From: Neopestalotiopsis rosae
Taxonomy: Eukaryota; Ascomycota; Sordariomycetes; Amphisphaeriales; Sporocadaceae
Reading direction: 5' to 3'
NCBI GenBank assembly: GCA_023078685.1
Contig: JALGAS010000009.1
Location: forward strand, 2,666,001 to 2,730,000
DNA length: 64,000 nt
Every line of letters begins with the position of its first letter. Position 1 is the first letter of the stretch. Below are positions 20,902 through 32,110 of the stretch, in pieces. The position numbers were made by a program, and so were the translations under genes. The notes under the pieces are model-generated. The model saw nothing but the letters and a program-made list of their open reading frames with translations. It was not told the DNA's origin and made no database searches.

Positions 20902-23900
20902 ATGGCTCAATGCAAGCATTCTGATTGGCTACGTCTGATACGTCACGAATGTGGTTCCCAGCTTGAAGTCACGGACAGACTGGAGGAATTTGTACGCCAG
21001 CTTCAGTGTCCAGATCAGACTTCTCCTGGTATAGTCCTATTTATTGGAGACGAAAACAAGAATGATGCTCTGCTGGAATTCGGGATACAAAAGTGTCCTT
21101 CTGAAAGAAGACACCCAGGCTGGCGGGCTCAAGTCCATCATTCTGAATTTCTGGGACTTAATGGGAGGTCAGTGCCTCTCGTTATTTTTAATGCTGGAGC
21201 GTCCACAAAAGTGCAACCGGGCACGTTGAACAATACACCAAGATGCCATGAGACGCGAAAGTACGAGATGACACCAACCATCGGCGAGAAAAGGCCGGTA
21301 GATGTAATCGATCACGTATATTGCCGCTTGCTGTTCCCATTCGTCGATGTCGTATGTATTTTTGTAGACGACATTGGAGGCTTGAATCACTTGGCTTCTC
21401 GGCTCCGGGCATGGCTCAGGTATGGTCGAGCAACAACTGCTCAAAGCGGATTGAGGCTGTTCCTGATCTTTGACGAGCTTAAAGACGGTATGGAAGTATC
21501 GATCCGTGAGATCTTGACAGCAGACGCCAAAGGAATGATACCGCCAGTGTTTCAGGACTATCATGTCTTTGATCTTGCACGTCCACCTCAGCAGACAAGG
21601 AGATCATCCCAAGAGACGCCACAGAGAAGACTTCACAACGAACTGACAAGGTGTCTCGTTTCGGCGCAGCGCAATCGTACCAGAAACGGAGAGCGTTTCT
21701 CAGCACAACACCTTTCCAAATTTCTTCAGTACGCTATGGATGAGCTTATTAATGTGGATAGGAGCCCTCTAGATCTTGTACGCATGTCCAGAATGATGAA
21801 TCCCGTTTCTCCCGATCTGAGTTCGTATCTCAATGCTTTTCTCCACGAGGTAAAATCGGCCGAAGATGTGGAGATATTCGCAATTCCGATGATCATCTCC
21901 AGCTTCATTCTAGACCAGTACCCGCCTAACATGCATCGTAAGTCTCTCTAGACGCATATCGGGAGGAGTAATTAACAAGGACAGCCTTCCGCCCTGAACA
22001 AGTCTTTCGTGCGCTCTATCATGATGCCTGCCAACGGTTGCTCCAGAAAAGTCAACAAGATCCGCAGAGAACGATCGGCTACGATATTCCCACAACCTTC
22101 ACAGAGCTTGCTGAGGAGGAGATGATCAAGCAATATAAACAATACAGGAGATCGATGTCGGCTGTTGCACATCACCAAACCATAATGAACTGCTTTCGGT
22201 ATAAGTGGGCTCAGATGCGATCTGATGACGTATGTTTGTGTTGCTTGCGACGGCGACCGCAGTATTGCTTGTCCTGTAGTCATAGTCTGTGTGAGAACTG
22301 TGTTCAGGTGTTTGGCAAGAACGAGGACCATATGCCTTGGACATTCGTCGTGGGAACGTGTCCTCTCTGCGGTCAAGAAAATAGCGGGGCAATCATTGGT
22401 GTCAAGCCGCCGACGGCGAGCATCCGGCTCCTCAGTATTGATGGTGGAGGAACGCGGGGCCGAGCGCCACTTGCATTTCTTCAGACGCTTCAGGACCGAC
22501 TGCAGCTCCCAACGCCGGTGCAACACAATTTTGACTTCATATATGGCACCAGCTCTGGTGCAATCATAGCTGCTGTGTTATATGCGCTGGATTGGAGCAT
22601 CGAGGAATGCACCGAGTACTTCGATATGTTCGCGCGTGTAGCTTTCCAGCCGCGGTGGTGGTGGTTGAAGGTGCCGTTTTTGTCTGCCGTCTTACAGATG
22701 GTGGCTTCCCTGCTGGCCGACAGCCGATACTCGAGCAAGAACCTAGAAACAATCTTACAAGATGTCTTGGGGACACGTAGTCTCATGGATTGTACTAGCG
22801 GGGCAGCTCGAGGCACCAAACTTGGAATCACAGTGACTACCATCCGCGACGCACGTGCCTGTGTCTTCACAAGCTATAATGGTGCTGGAGAGCAACGGCA
22901 TGATACAGGTATTCCCCAGTTTCTTTTCATTTCTTCTCCTCTGTTTCACTTTCTTCCTATCGCTTCTCTTCTTCGTCCTATGTCTCTCTATGAAGCGCCA
23001 TGTTAACATATTATTCAAGACTACCAGGTGCTGTACCCGAAGAACGGCCTAAGCCGAGTCCCGCTGTGGGAAATGTAAGATGATATTACAATCACAATCA
23101 CAAAAAGTAAAAGTAAAAGGCTGATATCCTTGTAGCGTGCGGTGTAGTACAGCTGCTCCTTAGTACGTGAAAGGAACTGCTGTTGTTTTGATATTACATT
23201 CACACGGAGTCTTCGGTCAAGCTGACGTTTGGTAGCTATTTCAAGGTGAAACACATTCCAGGCGTAGGAACATTCCAGGACGGTGGTCTGATGTTCAATA
23301 ATCCTGCATCCATCGCTGTACGGGAAGTAGCAGCTCTGTTCCCCGATGCATCGGAACCCGGACTCGTCGTATCCTTGGGAACGGGGTCGTCGAGGCCATC
23401 GAACCCCGCTCCGGCCACGAATGAAAGACATTTTCTTCGGGATTCATTTCCTGCCCGCGTCTATCGGGCGTTTTGGAGTAGCGGGGATTCGAAGAGAGCA
23501 TGGCAACAGCTTGTTGACCATACTAAAGATGGCCCCAGCAATGTTTTGTTTCGTTTCGATGTCGAGTACGACGGACGTGCTCCCGCACTGGATGGTGTTG
23601 CGGAGATGGAAGATATCGGTCGTCTCGCGCACGAAACTATCCAGGATTCCCCGATGCTGTCGAAACTGGTCCACCGCATTCGGGCTGGGCTTTTTGTATT
23701 CGAGCTGGACCCCTTGCATGGTGCTCGGTTCCGAAATGGTGAAATCGAATGCTCAGGCCGCATAATTTGTCGACTGAGAGCGTCAAATGAGGAGCTGCGG
23801 GCCTTTATCTATCAGCTTATAGATCGGTCAGCTTTCTTTCGAATCGGCAATAGAACGGTCAGCATTTCTAGCAAGAGCAACTCCGCCTCATCGGAGAATA

Positions 23901-24142
23901 ATATGGCGCCTTTCACTATGAACGTGAAGTTCGCCGTGGCCAATAGAAGCGAACCATTTGCAATCCGACTGTGCGAAGACGATGACCAGGGATGTCATAT
24001 TAGTGGTTCTCCATTCACGCTTGAAAAATTGTTCACACAACAAAATATTGGGGCATACTTTGGAAGTCCAAACCATAAGAAGAGGAGCAATACAAGCGAG
24101 CAAGAAAGCCGTGGGAAAAAACGCCGGCGTACGGAAGCTTGA
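20902..24142 (+). CDS. Patatin-like phospholipase with N-terminal regulatory region and Zn-cysteine cluster
   Basis: Five exons: 20902-21937, 21985-22908, 23020-23074, 23136-23162 (27-bp micro-exon) and 23236-24142. All phases agree and give 982 residues. Residues 1-345 are a globular region with an NTPase-like beginning (SPGIVLFIGDENKN) but no clear Walker A. A cysteine-rich segment at about 429-474 (CLCC, CLSC, CENC, CPLC) should bind zinc like a RING or B-box. The patatin domain follows: oxyanion loop GGGTRG at about 499-504, nucleophile elbow GTSSG at 533-537 (Ser535), and catalytic Asp in FQDGG at about 696. The C-terminus is basic with a likely nuclear localisation signal (RGKKRRR). Patatins cleave acyl groups from lipids; fungal proteins of this architecture are implicated in recognition-type responses. 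A 58-bp piece of the last exon recurs at 11431-11488. Confidence 0.85.
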
Positions 24143-24950
24143 GGAGTTCCCGAATTCTGGTTGTTTGATATGCTGCCCCATGTATGCTATTTGGTTTGCT
24201 TGGAATTTGCCTGTTCTCATCACCTTTTTTTCTTTATTATTCTTTTTAACGTTTTCACTCCTTCCCAATAGCCATCACTCTTTGACTTGGTCAGTTGTCT
24301 AGTTTGCAGATCGTTTGATTCGTTCATCCTTCCCTGTTCTTAGATTTTCTAATACTGTGTAACTTATTTTGATACATGCATCCAATGAACTGCTGAATTC
24401 TTCGTTTTGACAATGACAGCTTGAATCCGCGACACCACACTCAGATATGTTCGAAGCTGCCGAGACGCAAGATTGCTGCAATAGTTGCTATTAGTAACAA
24501 GTTTCAGTCTTGAGATCCAGGAACCAACGGGATGACTTGCTGCACATAATGGGACATAGATGAACGAAGCTACTTGTAAGTCATAGTATCATGTATCTCT
24601 TTGGAACTTATATCTAGCTTACTCGTTGTGGTGACCGCTACAGTACTGACAATGTTTACCCCTAGGACTGAGTGGAACTTCCTTCTGCCAATTTTTGGAT
24701 CATCCAGAACTGAATCATGGTGCGAATCTATAGCAAGTTGGACTTATTTGTCCTACGACAATACACGCAGATTTAGCTAAGCTCATCATAATCACCTTTA
24801 TCCATTCTATCAGCCGTGCTACGTAAGCAATTTGTTAGCTTGGCCAAGGATCGGTATCGAGGACAAGACGCTCGCGCAGGAATGGATTTTCTTACAACAA
24901 ATCATGAACCCATTCAGGAGTGGGCGTCATCAAATAGATCAGTGGCAACA

Positions 24951-25364
24951 CTAGCCTGTTTTCACGTTCAGCTGGACTCTATAGCATGGCTGTTCCTTAG
25001 AACAATGGATGTCAACATACGAACGCTTTCGAATGAGTCCACAGGTAAGCATGCATTTACTAATAGTCCAACAAAAGTCCCATTGGGACTCTGGATAGAA
25101 CTCCAGAGCCACGTAGCAGACGTTTAGACCAAAAGTGCGCTTGCCCTTGGCAGCGCCGGAATACACTTGACCAGTGCCATCAAGAACGCTCCAGAGAGCT
25201 GACTCCCATTTGTCTACCAGTTCGGCTGGGCAAACAGTCCAAAAGTACCATGCTTTCTGAGGTGTTTCATCGGAGTACAGATCGAGTGACGCTGAGTCCA
25301 TGGCTTCGGCTGGTACTGCGAGCATAAGAATGTGCGAGAATACAAGTTGTGACCGATGTCTCAT
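24951..25364 (-). CDS. Candidate small secreted cysteine-containing protein
   Basis: 137 codons from an ATG at 25364. The first about 22 residues (MRHRSQLVFSHILMLAVPAE) resemble a weak signal peptide. The remainder has seven cysteines (in VCPAE, VCYV, FCWT, KCML, TCGL, HCSK, PCYR), a usual composition for small secreted fungal proteins. An intron may exist near 25035-25080 (a GTAAATG donor is visible), which would change the cysteine count. No family is recognised. Confidence 0.35.
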   Translation of the reverse strand: MRHRSQLVFSHILMLAVPAEAMDSASLDLYSDETPQKAWYFWTVCPAELVDKWESALWSVLDGTGQVYSGAAKGKRTFGLNVCYVALEFYPESQWDFCWTISKCMLTCGLIRKRSYVDIHCSKEQPCYRVQLNVKTG

Positions 25365-25399
25365 GTGAAAACCAATCGAAGGTCACTGTCTCGGAAGTC

Positions 25400-27500
25400 T
25401 GACAGTCTGGTAAACTTCTAACCTCTGTAAGAGTCGCGCCGAAATGCCGTGGATTGTAAAGGGGTTGATGCTTTACGGATGCAATGTATTTCGCTCCGGC
25501 AAACGGTTTCTCACTTGAGATAGCATATATTTATACTTAAACAGACTTTCAGACAGACAGTTGTATCGTGGTAAGGGCACATTTTGTTAACCCATGGCTA
25601 CTGGGATCCACCCTGTGAGCTCAGTGACTGTATGTACATGAATCAAATGCAAGGATGTAGAGCTTGAAGTCTACACATATGATCTGCAGATAAGGCGCAG
25701 CCACTCGCAAGCGATATAAGACATGGGACAAGGCGGTGGATTGAATGCAGCATGCATATGTGGTCATTACAATACAATAACCGCCGAGCCTCTGGAGACG
25801 GCCTTCCTTCGGAATCCCTTCGGCTGATCTCTCGGCCATGTGAATCAAGTCAATCTTGCCCCAGAACAGCTCTGCATACTCATCACGCCCGGAAGCGAAG
25901 ATCCAAACGTCATGATCCTGTTTTGACTCTCTAGATGCTTGGAAAGCTGTACTGGGGATCATGAAAGACTTGATCGCTTCCAGACGCCAGCGTTATTGTC
26001 GAGGTGTCCCATGCAAATGCTTCAGGGGACGCCGTGCCGAAACGAGATTGCCTCGTCCATTGACCCTAGTAGGGAAGAGATCCTAGCTTCACATTCACAT
26101 GTGGGTAGCCGTTTGTGGAAGAAAATGAGTCATGGAGCGACGCCCAGCTCATCATCATCGTCCTCGTATAGACCATGCTCCACTGCCTCTGCTACAGGAC
26201 AAATGCATATGTAACAAGGGTGTAACGAAAGGAAGCAGTGGCCCTGCTTTCACGGACCTCGAAACAGGCAGAATGCATCAGCCTCCATTTTTGAGCACAA
26301 GCCTTGCAGTTTGTGCTGGTCATCCGTACGTGGTGGTCCAATTCGAGTTTGTGCGGGTCATCCGTACGTGGTGGTCCAATTCGAGTTTGGGCGCTTCATC
26401 ACGAGAAGCGGAAACGTGGGAGGGAGATCCACAAGAGTAAATGCTTCCCCATGCTTCAGAGCACGTCTCACTCCAACTTTTAGTGAACAAAAGAGGTAGT
26501 TACGCGTTCCGATATTTTCGGGGTGTTATCAGCGGTATGAGATGCCCAATGTGAAGCATGATTTCTGTATGTATGCGTACTGAGTAGGGTCCAACTGCCT
26601 CAAAGTAGTCCATGTAGCCGCTCGTGTTGCGTCCTCTGTCATCCCGCCACGTAGGTTGTCGTGCCGTGGAGATAAGCTGCACAACCCCCTACCGAAGATG
26701 ACCCTCATGCTAGTCGGGCAACGCTTGAAAATTATGAATCTTTAGCCTTTTCTCGTAAATGTCTTTGGTCCATCTAATACAATTTAGACACGCTCTAGAC
26801 AGGCTCCGTTTTCATTTGGTGCATACATAGGGGTTGTATATACATATCCAGTGGCTCTCAAACTACCACGGTGGTACTGTTTGACAAGGGAGAAGCTTTT
26901 CAGCATATGGCTATCTGGTCTTACATACCCCAAAGGCAATGTTTATTATCTTATGTTCACCCACTACATCCAGCTTTGCAAGGTGCTCTGGGCGAACTGT
27001 TTGCCTTGTAGTTGTACACTAGTTAAATGTTGTATAATCCAATGCGAGGAGTTCAGCGGCATGCTTTCTTATCCGAGGTAACCCTAGTGGTTACCCACCC
27101 AAATACAGCCCCTGGGTGTTAGAGGCCGCGTAGCAGTTGAGAGGGGCATTCGTCTCTTCCTGCACCTTTCCCTCGCTTATTTTGGCCGACAGACGTTCTG
27201 AAATCACAAAATCACTTTTTATTTTTGGGCAAGCCGACTCCTCCCAAGATGTCTTGGCCAAGCCACGCGTAAGGTCCAGACCCAGCGTTTTCAATGCTCT
27301 CCCAAGTTGTGGCTCGGTGATCTGGTAAGATCAATAATTAGATCAAAATTTGGGTTGGCCCAGGCTCCGATCGTACGTGAGAAGGTGAGAAGGACTGAAT
27401 GCAGCCCCCAAAGGGTCTGAACAATACATACGCGTCACCTCAAGACATTCCAGCTCAGCAGAAAATCAGTCCCCGGTTGTTATACAATGCTATGGATATC
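25400..27500. other. Gene-poor stretch
   Basis: Short frames at 25621-25962 and 27091-27294 (minus) and 25939-26214 (plus) have no recognisable domain and I do not support them as genes. The only clear feature is the tandem duplication at 26313-26388. Confidence 0.4.
26313..26388. repeat. Perfectly adjacent 38-bp tandem duplication
   Basis: Two 38-bp units beginning GTGCTGGTCATCC and GTGCGGGTCATCC, differing at one position. The unit length is not a multiple of three. Confidence 0.9.
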
Positions 27501-27956
27501 TTTTTCTAAGTTATCGAGATGAACGGCAGCTTGGTAGATTGGGCATAACCTTCCAACGCCAAATAGTCCACAGAGGCTTGCGCGAGGCAATCGGACAAGA
27601 TACTCGCCTACGAGTCATCGTTAAAGAGCTAACACCTCGAGGATTGGGTTGGCAAGGGGGGCCCGGCGAAGGTGCTGAGAAATGTATGGAGTTTGAATGA
27701 TATCAAGGTCTATAACCGAGTTATCAGAGTAGAAAACTTCAGGGGGCGAAGGCTAGTAGACTTTGGCAGAGCCTGGACCGAGCCGCATTGTATACTTGAC
27801 AAGCCTAACGACCATGATGTCGTGGAGGGCTTGGTCATGTTTGATGATATGATTGAAGAAGAGAGGATCAAGACAACCCTGAGAGCCATGCCAAATGTGT
27901 CATACTGCGAAAAGCTACGGTCATCCAGAGATCAGCAAAACAAAACTGAAATGTGA
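27501..27956 (+). pseudogene. Fta2-like (kinetochore Sim4 complex subunit family) relic
   Basis: The 3' part (27660-27956) translates to VLRNVWSLNDIKVYNRVIRV, ENFRGRRLVDFGRAWTEPHC and a charged tail. The YNR-(D)VR-x-ENFR...LVDFG...TEPHC pattern is that of fungal Fta2-type proteins, which have a kinase-related fold. The 5' part (around GITFQRQIVHRGLRE...VIVKEL) lies in a different frame with stops between, so the copy appears frameshifted and 5'-truncated. An intron could rescue it, but I see no good donor. Confidence 0.5.
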
Positions 27957-28499
27957 TACCTATTAATGATGCGAAAATAAATTTAGGGGATTTGACATTG
28001 TCCCTGATGTCAGCTAGACTGGTAGAAATACACCACAACAGAGCCTTTCGCCATACTAGATGAGGCGCAATTCGAGACCAGATTCAGGTCCAGGGACGGC
28101 GCGAAGGTGAACCTTATTTTTTCCCTGTCCATACATCCTTGATCCTTGGCCATTCTCTGGTTGCTGAAAGGAATAGACACATGTGCTTCAAGCTCGATAT
28201 TGTAAATGTAGGATTATTCTTGCGGTCTGATCCCGAGAGCGCAACGATGTGACATCCTATCTTGGCAACGAATTGAATCGTCAGGCGCCCAAGAAGATCC
28301 CGACGAAAATGAGCTCATTTCGGCTGATGATATAGCATCGAAACGCTTCATCGGCTTTCGTGTGGATCGCAAATAAGTCGTGCGAAAAGTCATAATTGCT
28401 GCTCTGAAGTATCTCAGCATTGCTGCTTAAGGATAAGACTCGAAATGGTATCAATCCATTGCGTTTTGTTGTTCATACAAGCGTTTGAACCCTAGCTAA

Positions 28500-28710
28500 C
28501 GCGATCGCACCCCCAACCTGGCAAGCCGACTCGCGATCAGCTGGGTTCATGGGCCAGTGGCGGTGGAGAATGGATGAATATTATTATGGCCGAATTTGGA
28601 TGTCAGTCTGACTGACATCCAGATTTAGTATAGCTTCGAAAGACGTTCAACGGATGCAACAATGTCTTTCCGCCAACCAGTCGGAGATCCTGGTCAGCCC
28701 CATACTAAAA
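28500..28710. repeat. Small palindromic repeat P1, copy 1
   Basis: Core at 28598-28620: 11-bp arms GGATGTCAGTC and its complement around one central base. Flanks (CATGGGCCAGTGGCGGTGG on one side, AGCTTCGAAAGACGTTCAACG on the other) match, in reverse complement, about 52310-52520. This is a non-autonomous, MITE-like repeat without coding capacity. Confidence 0.8.
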
Positions 28711-28849
28711 TCGTTGCTGGGACTGTAATTGTACAGGGTCTCGATTGGCTGGTGTAAGACTATCGCGTCCACGAGATTTTACCCACCTTCAACTGAAGTG
28801 ACGGCAAACTCGTATCGCATTCTCCTTGCCTGTCTGATAAGGCAAGGAG

Positions 28850-28990
28850 GGAGAAATGCCCCTCCCTTGCATTGCCTTGGCCTACCTTGATGCGCCTGAT
28901 CCGGATGTCAGTCAGATTGACATCCGGATACGGTATAGTTTCGACGGAGGTTACGAGATTGTCTTTTTCATCGTCCAATTAGAAGCTTCT
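28850..28990. repeat. Small palindromic repeat P1, copy 2
   Basis: Core at 28903-28925 with one mismatch in the palindrome. The right flank (TATAGTTTCGACGGAGG) resembles the corresponding flank of copy 1. It lies about 300 bp from copy 1. Confidence 0.7.
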
Positions 28991-29189
28991 GTCAGACCAA
29001 CCCCGGCCAATACACGTTTACGAAAAGCAAAGTGATGCAGACACTGGCAAGAGAATCCTACGTCGACTGCACTTGAGTGGTGGAGATCACGGCAAACTTT
29101 GCAAAATTGGTCTTTGTATCATCACAGAAACTATGACCCTGTACCTGCGACTAATCGTTAACATACGTAGAATTTGACTGACCTCCAAA

Positions 29190-29660
29190 TGCAGAACGTG
29201 GTTTTAAGAGTACCCAAAGACAGAAGAGTACCCCAGAATTAACAGGACAGAAGAGCATATGCCGCCGGCTAGCGTGTCGACTCCTCACACCCGTTTCAAT
29301 CCTGTTTTCCCCCTTATCTTTGAATACATACCTTGGAATGGACGGATGCATATTTTTCTAATAAAAGCAGTGCAGCATATTGATTCCATGGTCGAGGTGC
29401 TGAGGCTGTGCTCAATCGATTCTATAGATGCCAGGATAGTCTTCTGTACATGGTTACAATTTTGGGGTACTGGTATACTTGTCTGTATGGGATACTGTTC
29501 TGTGGTGGGATGATGGTCTGTGCCGCGATATTCTTCTGTGCCGGGATACTCTTCTGTGTTGGGATATCCTTCTGTCCTACGGACAATAAGGGTTCGCTTG
29601 AAAAAAAGGCTTGAGAAGTTCCAGTATGGATAAGTAGGGGATGTTTACGTATATTGGATC
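29190..29660 (-). repeat. Repeat R2, foldback-like copy
   Basis: Short sense minisatellite units (29205-29250), a central core (29290-29440), then antisense units (29440-29580) and the end motif TGTCCTACGGACAATAAGG. The core is the reverse complement of about 61230-61400 (for example the stretches around GACTCCTCACACCCGTTTCA and GATTCTATAGATGCCAGGAT). Confidence 0.75.
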
Positions 29661-30414
29661 GGAGCCATGATCTGGCCAGGGCGCCGGGTGTTGAAGGTCA
29701 ATGCGCTCACGAACAGTGCCTTTCCCGTTTGGGCCGCAGTAGCAAAGGGCTGGTCTTATGAATGAATCCCGCTACGCCAGTGCATCCCTTTCGATTGGCA
29801 AGTATGAATGGGTCTTTTCGAGCTTCAAAAATAGTTGAAATGGATACGGAAGTCAACATAATACACTATTACATTCAGGACGCTGTGCATGGATTCTGGA
29901 CGGAGAACTTTGTGAAATGAATCAACGACACCGGCGAACCCCGCTGGGGTGTTTGGACAGCTGGCTGGTTATTCGGTGAGCATCACCGAGATCCGCGATG
30001 TAAGGCTTCTATTCATTCTGCGCTCGAATCTGGCCCGCCTCACTTAGCGTGTATGAAGATGTACCTCACGACCGGGAGTTGCTTGACGGAGAGAATGGTT
30101 GGAGATTGCAGCCATCGAGCGTATACGACGAGCGCGATTATGCTCGCCTGGGGTACGCTGTGGGGACTACTAGGTCATTGCTCAATCAAAACAACAGCGC
30201 GCGCAACAGGCGTAACGCTGGATGGAAAAGAAATTTGTTCTGACGTGGCGTACGATATGGGTGTTTGCGCGCAGCTCAAGGTAGGCAGCTGCAGGGGGTC
30301 CTTCATCTTTATAGACAGTTTCACCCGGTGAATCATCCAGAGCACTCGATACGCCTAGAAAACTACACTCGTGAATCAGCTTCAAAGTCATAACCCTTTC
30401 TGTCGCCTTGAATT

Positions 30415-31182
30415 ATGTCGTCACTTTCGACTTTACCAAATGATATCCTATTTGAGATTATCAAACATATTTTGAATCGCGAATCTGAAATCTTTATTGA
30501 ATACTTTCGTCGCGCGCCATTCCAAGCTTCAAGATATAGAGACTTTCGAGCCCTTACACTGGTCAATTCAGCAATCTCTAAACTGGCAACGGAAGAGCTT
30601 TACGCCAGATGCACCCTCCATTTCTATCGAACGGATGACTACCCCGGAGACCTTCCCGTCTTTCTGAGCGGACTTCGGAAATCGACATTCGTCCTCATCA
30701 GATCAGTAACAGTTGAATTTCCAGCATGTCCTTCAGCACATAACAAACCCGACTTCGATGCGTTCAAAGCTGGCCTTGATTTGCTGTGGCATCAGCCGCT
30801 CAAACGGTTCACAATGAGCTGCTCGATGTTGAAACGTTTGCCGAGACTCGAAGACATAGAACTATTGTTCGAATTTGATAAAATACAAAGATTCAAGTTC
30901 GAATTACCGGACAAATTCTATCGCCCGGAAGAGAAAAATGGACGTAGAGAGCTAGTCGATCGGAGATCGGGCACACTTACTTCAGATGAGGAGGTACTCT
31001 TGGGCATACTTGAAGAGATTAAAGAAGTTTTGGAAAACAGGAAACAAAGAACACAAACCCAGAGAAAGGGGCTGGATGCCCGGCAGGCCCGCCCCTTAAA
31101 ATTGGCAGTGAGTCGAAATTCATATCCCAGGAAGAACTTGAGCTCACAGCCAAAAAGATTGAGGAAGCATCTCATTGGTTAA
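30415..31182 (+). CDS. F-box-like protein (probable frameshift near its 3' end)
   Basis: 255 residues from an ATG at 30415. The N-terminus STLPNDILFEIIKHIL...FRALTLVNSAISKLATEELY is an F-box-like motif. F-box proteins link substrates to the SCF ubiquitin ligase through Skp1. The rest, with repeated hydrophobic and charged segments, is not assigned. Near 31070 (a GGGG run) the frame appears to slip: another frame, open to a stop at 31330-31332, continues with a helical segment (SKFISQEELELTAKKIEEAS) and a very basic tail (MARRRRQRRLARAVRRRQ). The original protein was therefore probably about 50 residues longer with a basic end. The present stop at 31182 may reflect a mutation or a base-calling error. 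Confidence 0.6.
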   Translation: MSSLSTLPNDILFEIIKHILNRESEIFIEYFRRAPFQASRYRDFRALTLVNSAISKLATEELYARCTLHFYRTDDYPGDLPVFLSGLRKSTFVLIRSVTVEFPACPSAHNKPDFDAFKAGLDLLWHQPLKRFTMSCSMLKRLPRLEDIELLFEFDKIQRFKFELPDKFYRPEEKNGRRELVDRRSGTLTSDEEVLLGILEEIKEVLENRKQRTQTQRKGLDARQARPLKLAVSRNSYPRKNLSSQPKRLRKHLIG

Positions 31183-31209
31183 TCGTTTCGACTTCGAAAT
31201 ATCGTAAAA

Positions 31210-31320
31210 CTACTCGGCAGGGACAATTAGCGATGGCTAGACGGCGCCGGCAGAGACGATTAGCTAGAGCAGTCCGGCGCCGGCAGAACCGCTCAGCAAG
31301 GGCTAGACTACTTCGGCGCC
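31210..31320 (+). repeat. Imperfect GC-rich direct repeats (CGGCGCCGGCAGA units)
   Basis: Units of about 38 bp around CGGCGCCGGCAGA occur twice, with a degenerate third (CGGCGCCCGCAG). They would encode the Arg-rich tail of the F-box protein if the frameshift is corrected. Confidence 0.6.
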
Positions 31321-32110
31321 CGCAGTGTCATTGAGTGAAATACAGGCTTCTGATTACTTCTGCGTGCATTGAAACATCGCGAAGAGGCCTTTCATAAACA
31401 GCAACAAAGGTATCATGTGCAGCCGTAGCTCTGGCTTTTGGAATGTTGGCACTAGCTGCTTTTTCGTTTCAATGGCGTTAGAGGTTTCTTTATTGCACTA
31501 GATCTCAAAACATATGCAATCTTTCGTGTCGTTTGTAATTTGTCAATCGTCATAGCTGACATCAGCCAAGATAGGCTATTGCAGAAGGTCTTTACTTTTA
31601 GAAATAACTCCCATTCTAGAAGACGCGTTCACGGTGTAAACATGTCTGCAAACCATCAACAGGATGCGGCGAGAGTCGATCTTTGCAAGCAACGGATGGC
31701 CCAGGTCGATTCTCAGCCATGCAACGCGTTGCAGACTAATGAAGTACTTGCTGCCTTTCTTCAAGACGCACACAGTGATACATGGAAAAACACGCTGGCC
31801 GCCGAATCTGGAGATTAGCAGATTTTGTTCGTGTTCCACCGAGATAGATGCCAATGGCCGCGTTGATCTGGAGCATGACCCGTACTGCCTCCGCAAATAT
31901 TTCACGACACGGTGGGGAGTGTTAAAAGACCAGCCCAAGACCGGACGGTGCCTACCACAAGAAGACGCTCCTGCGCCATTAACGGTCTGCCTTTCGATAG
32001 AGTATTCACGTGGCGTATCGTTTTCTTTGTCTAGAAGATACCGGGGAAATTCGTCACGTAAAGCACGTTCAGTTACAGAAGACCATGAAGCACTTCTTTT
32101 ACCCTTGGAG

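Noticed and set aside
22490..22870. Minus-strand frame opposite the patatin domain
   Set aside because: Antisense shadow of the GTSSG region.
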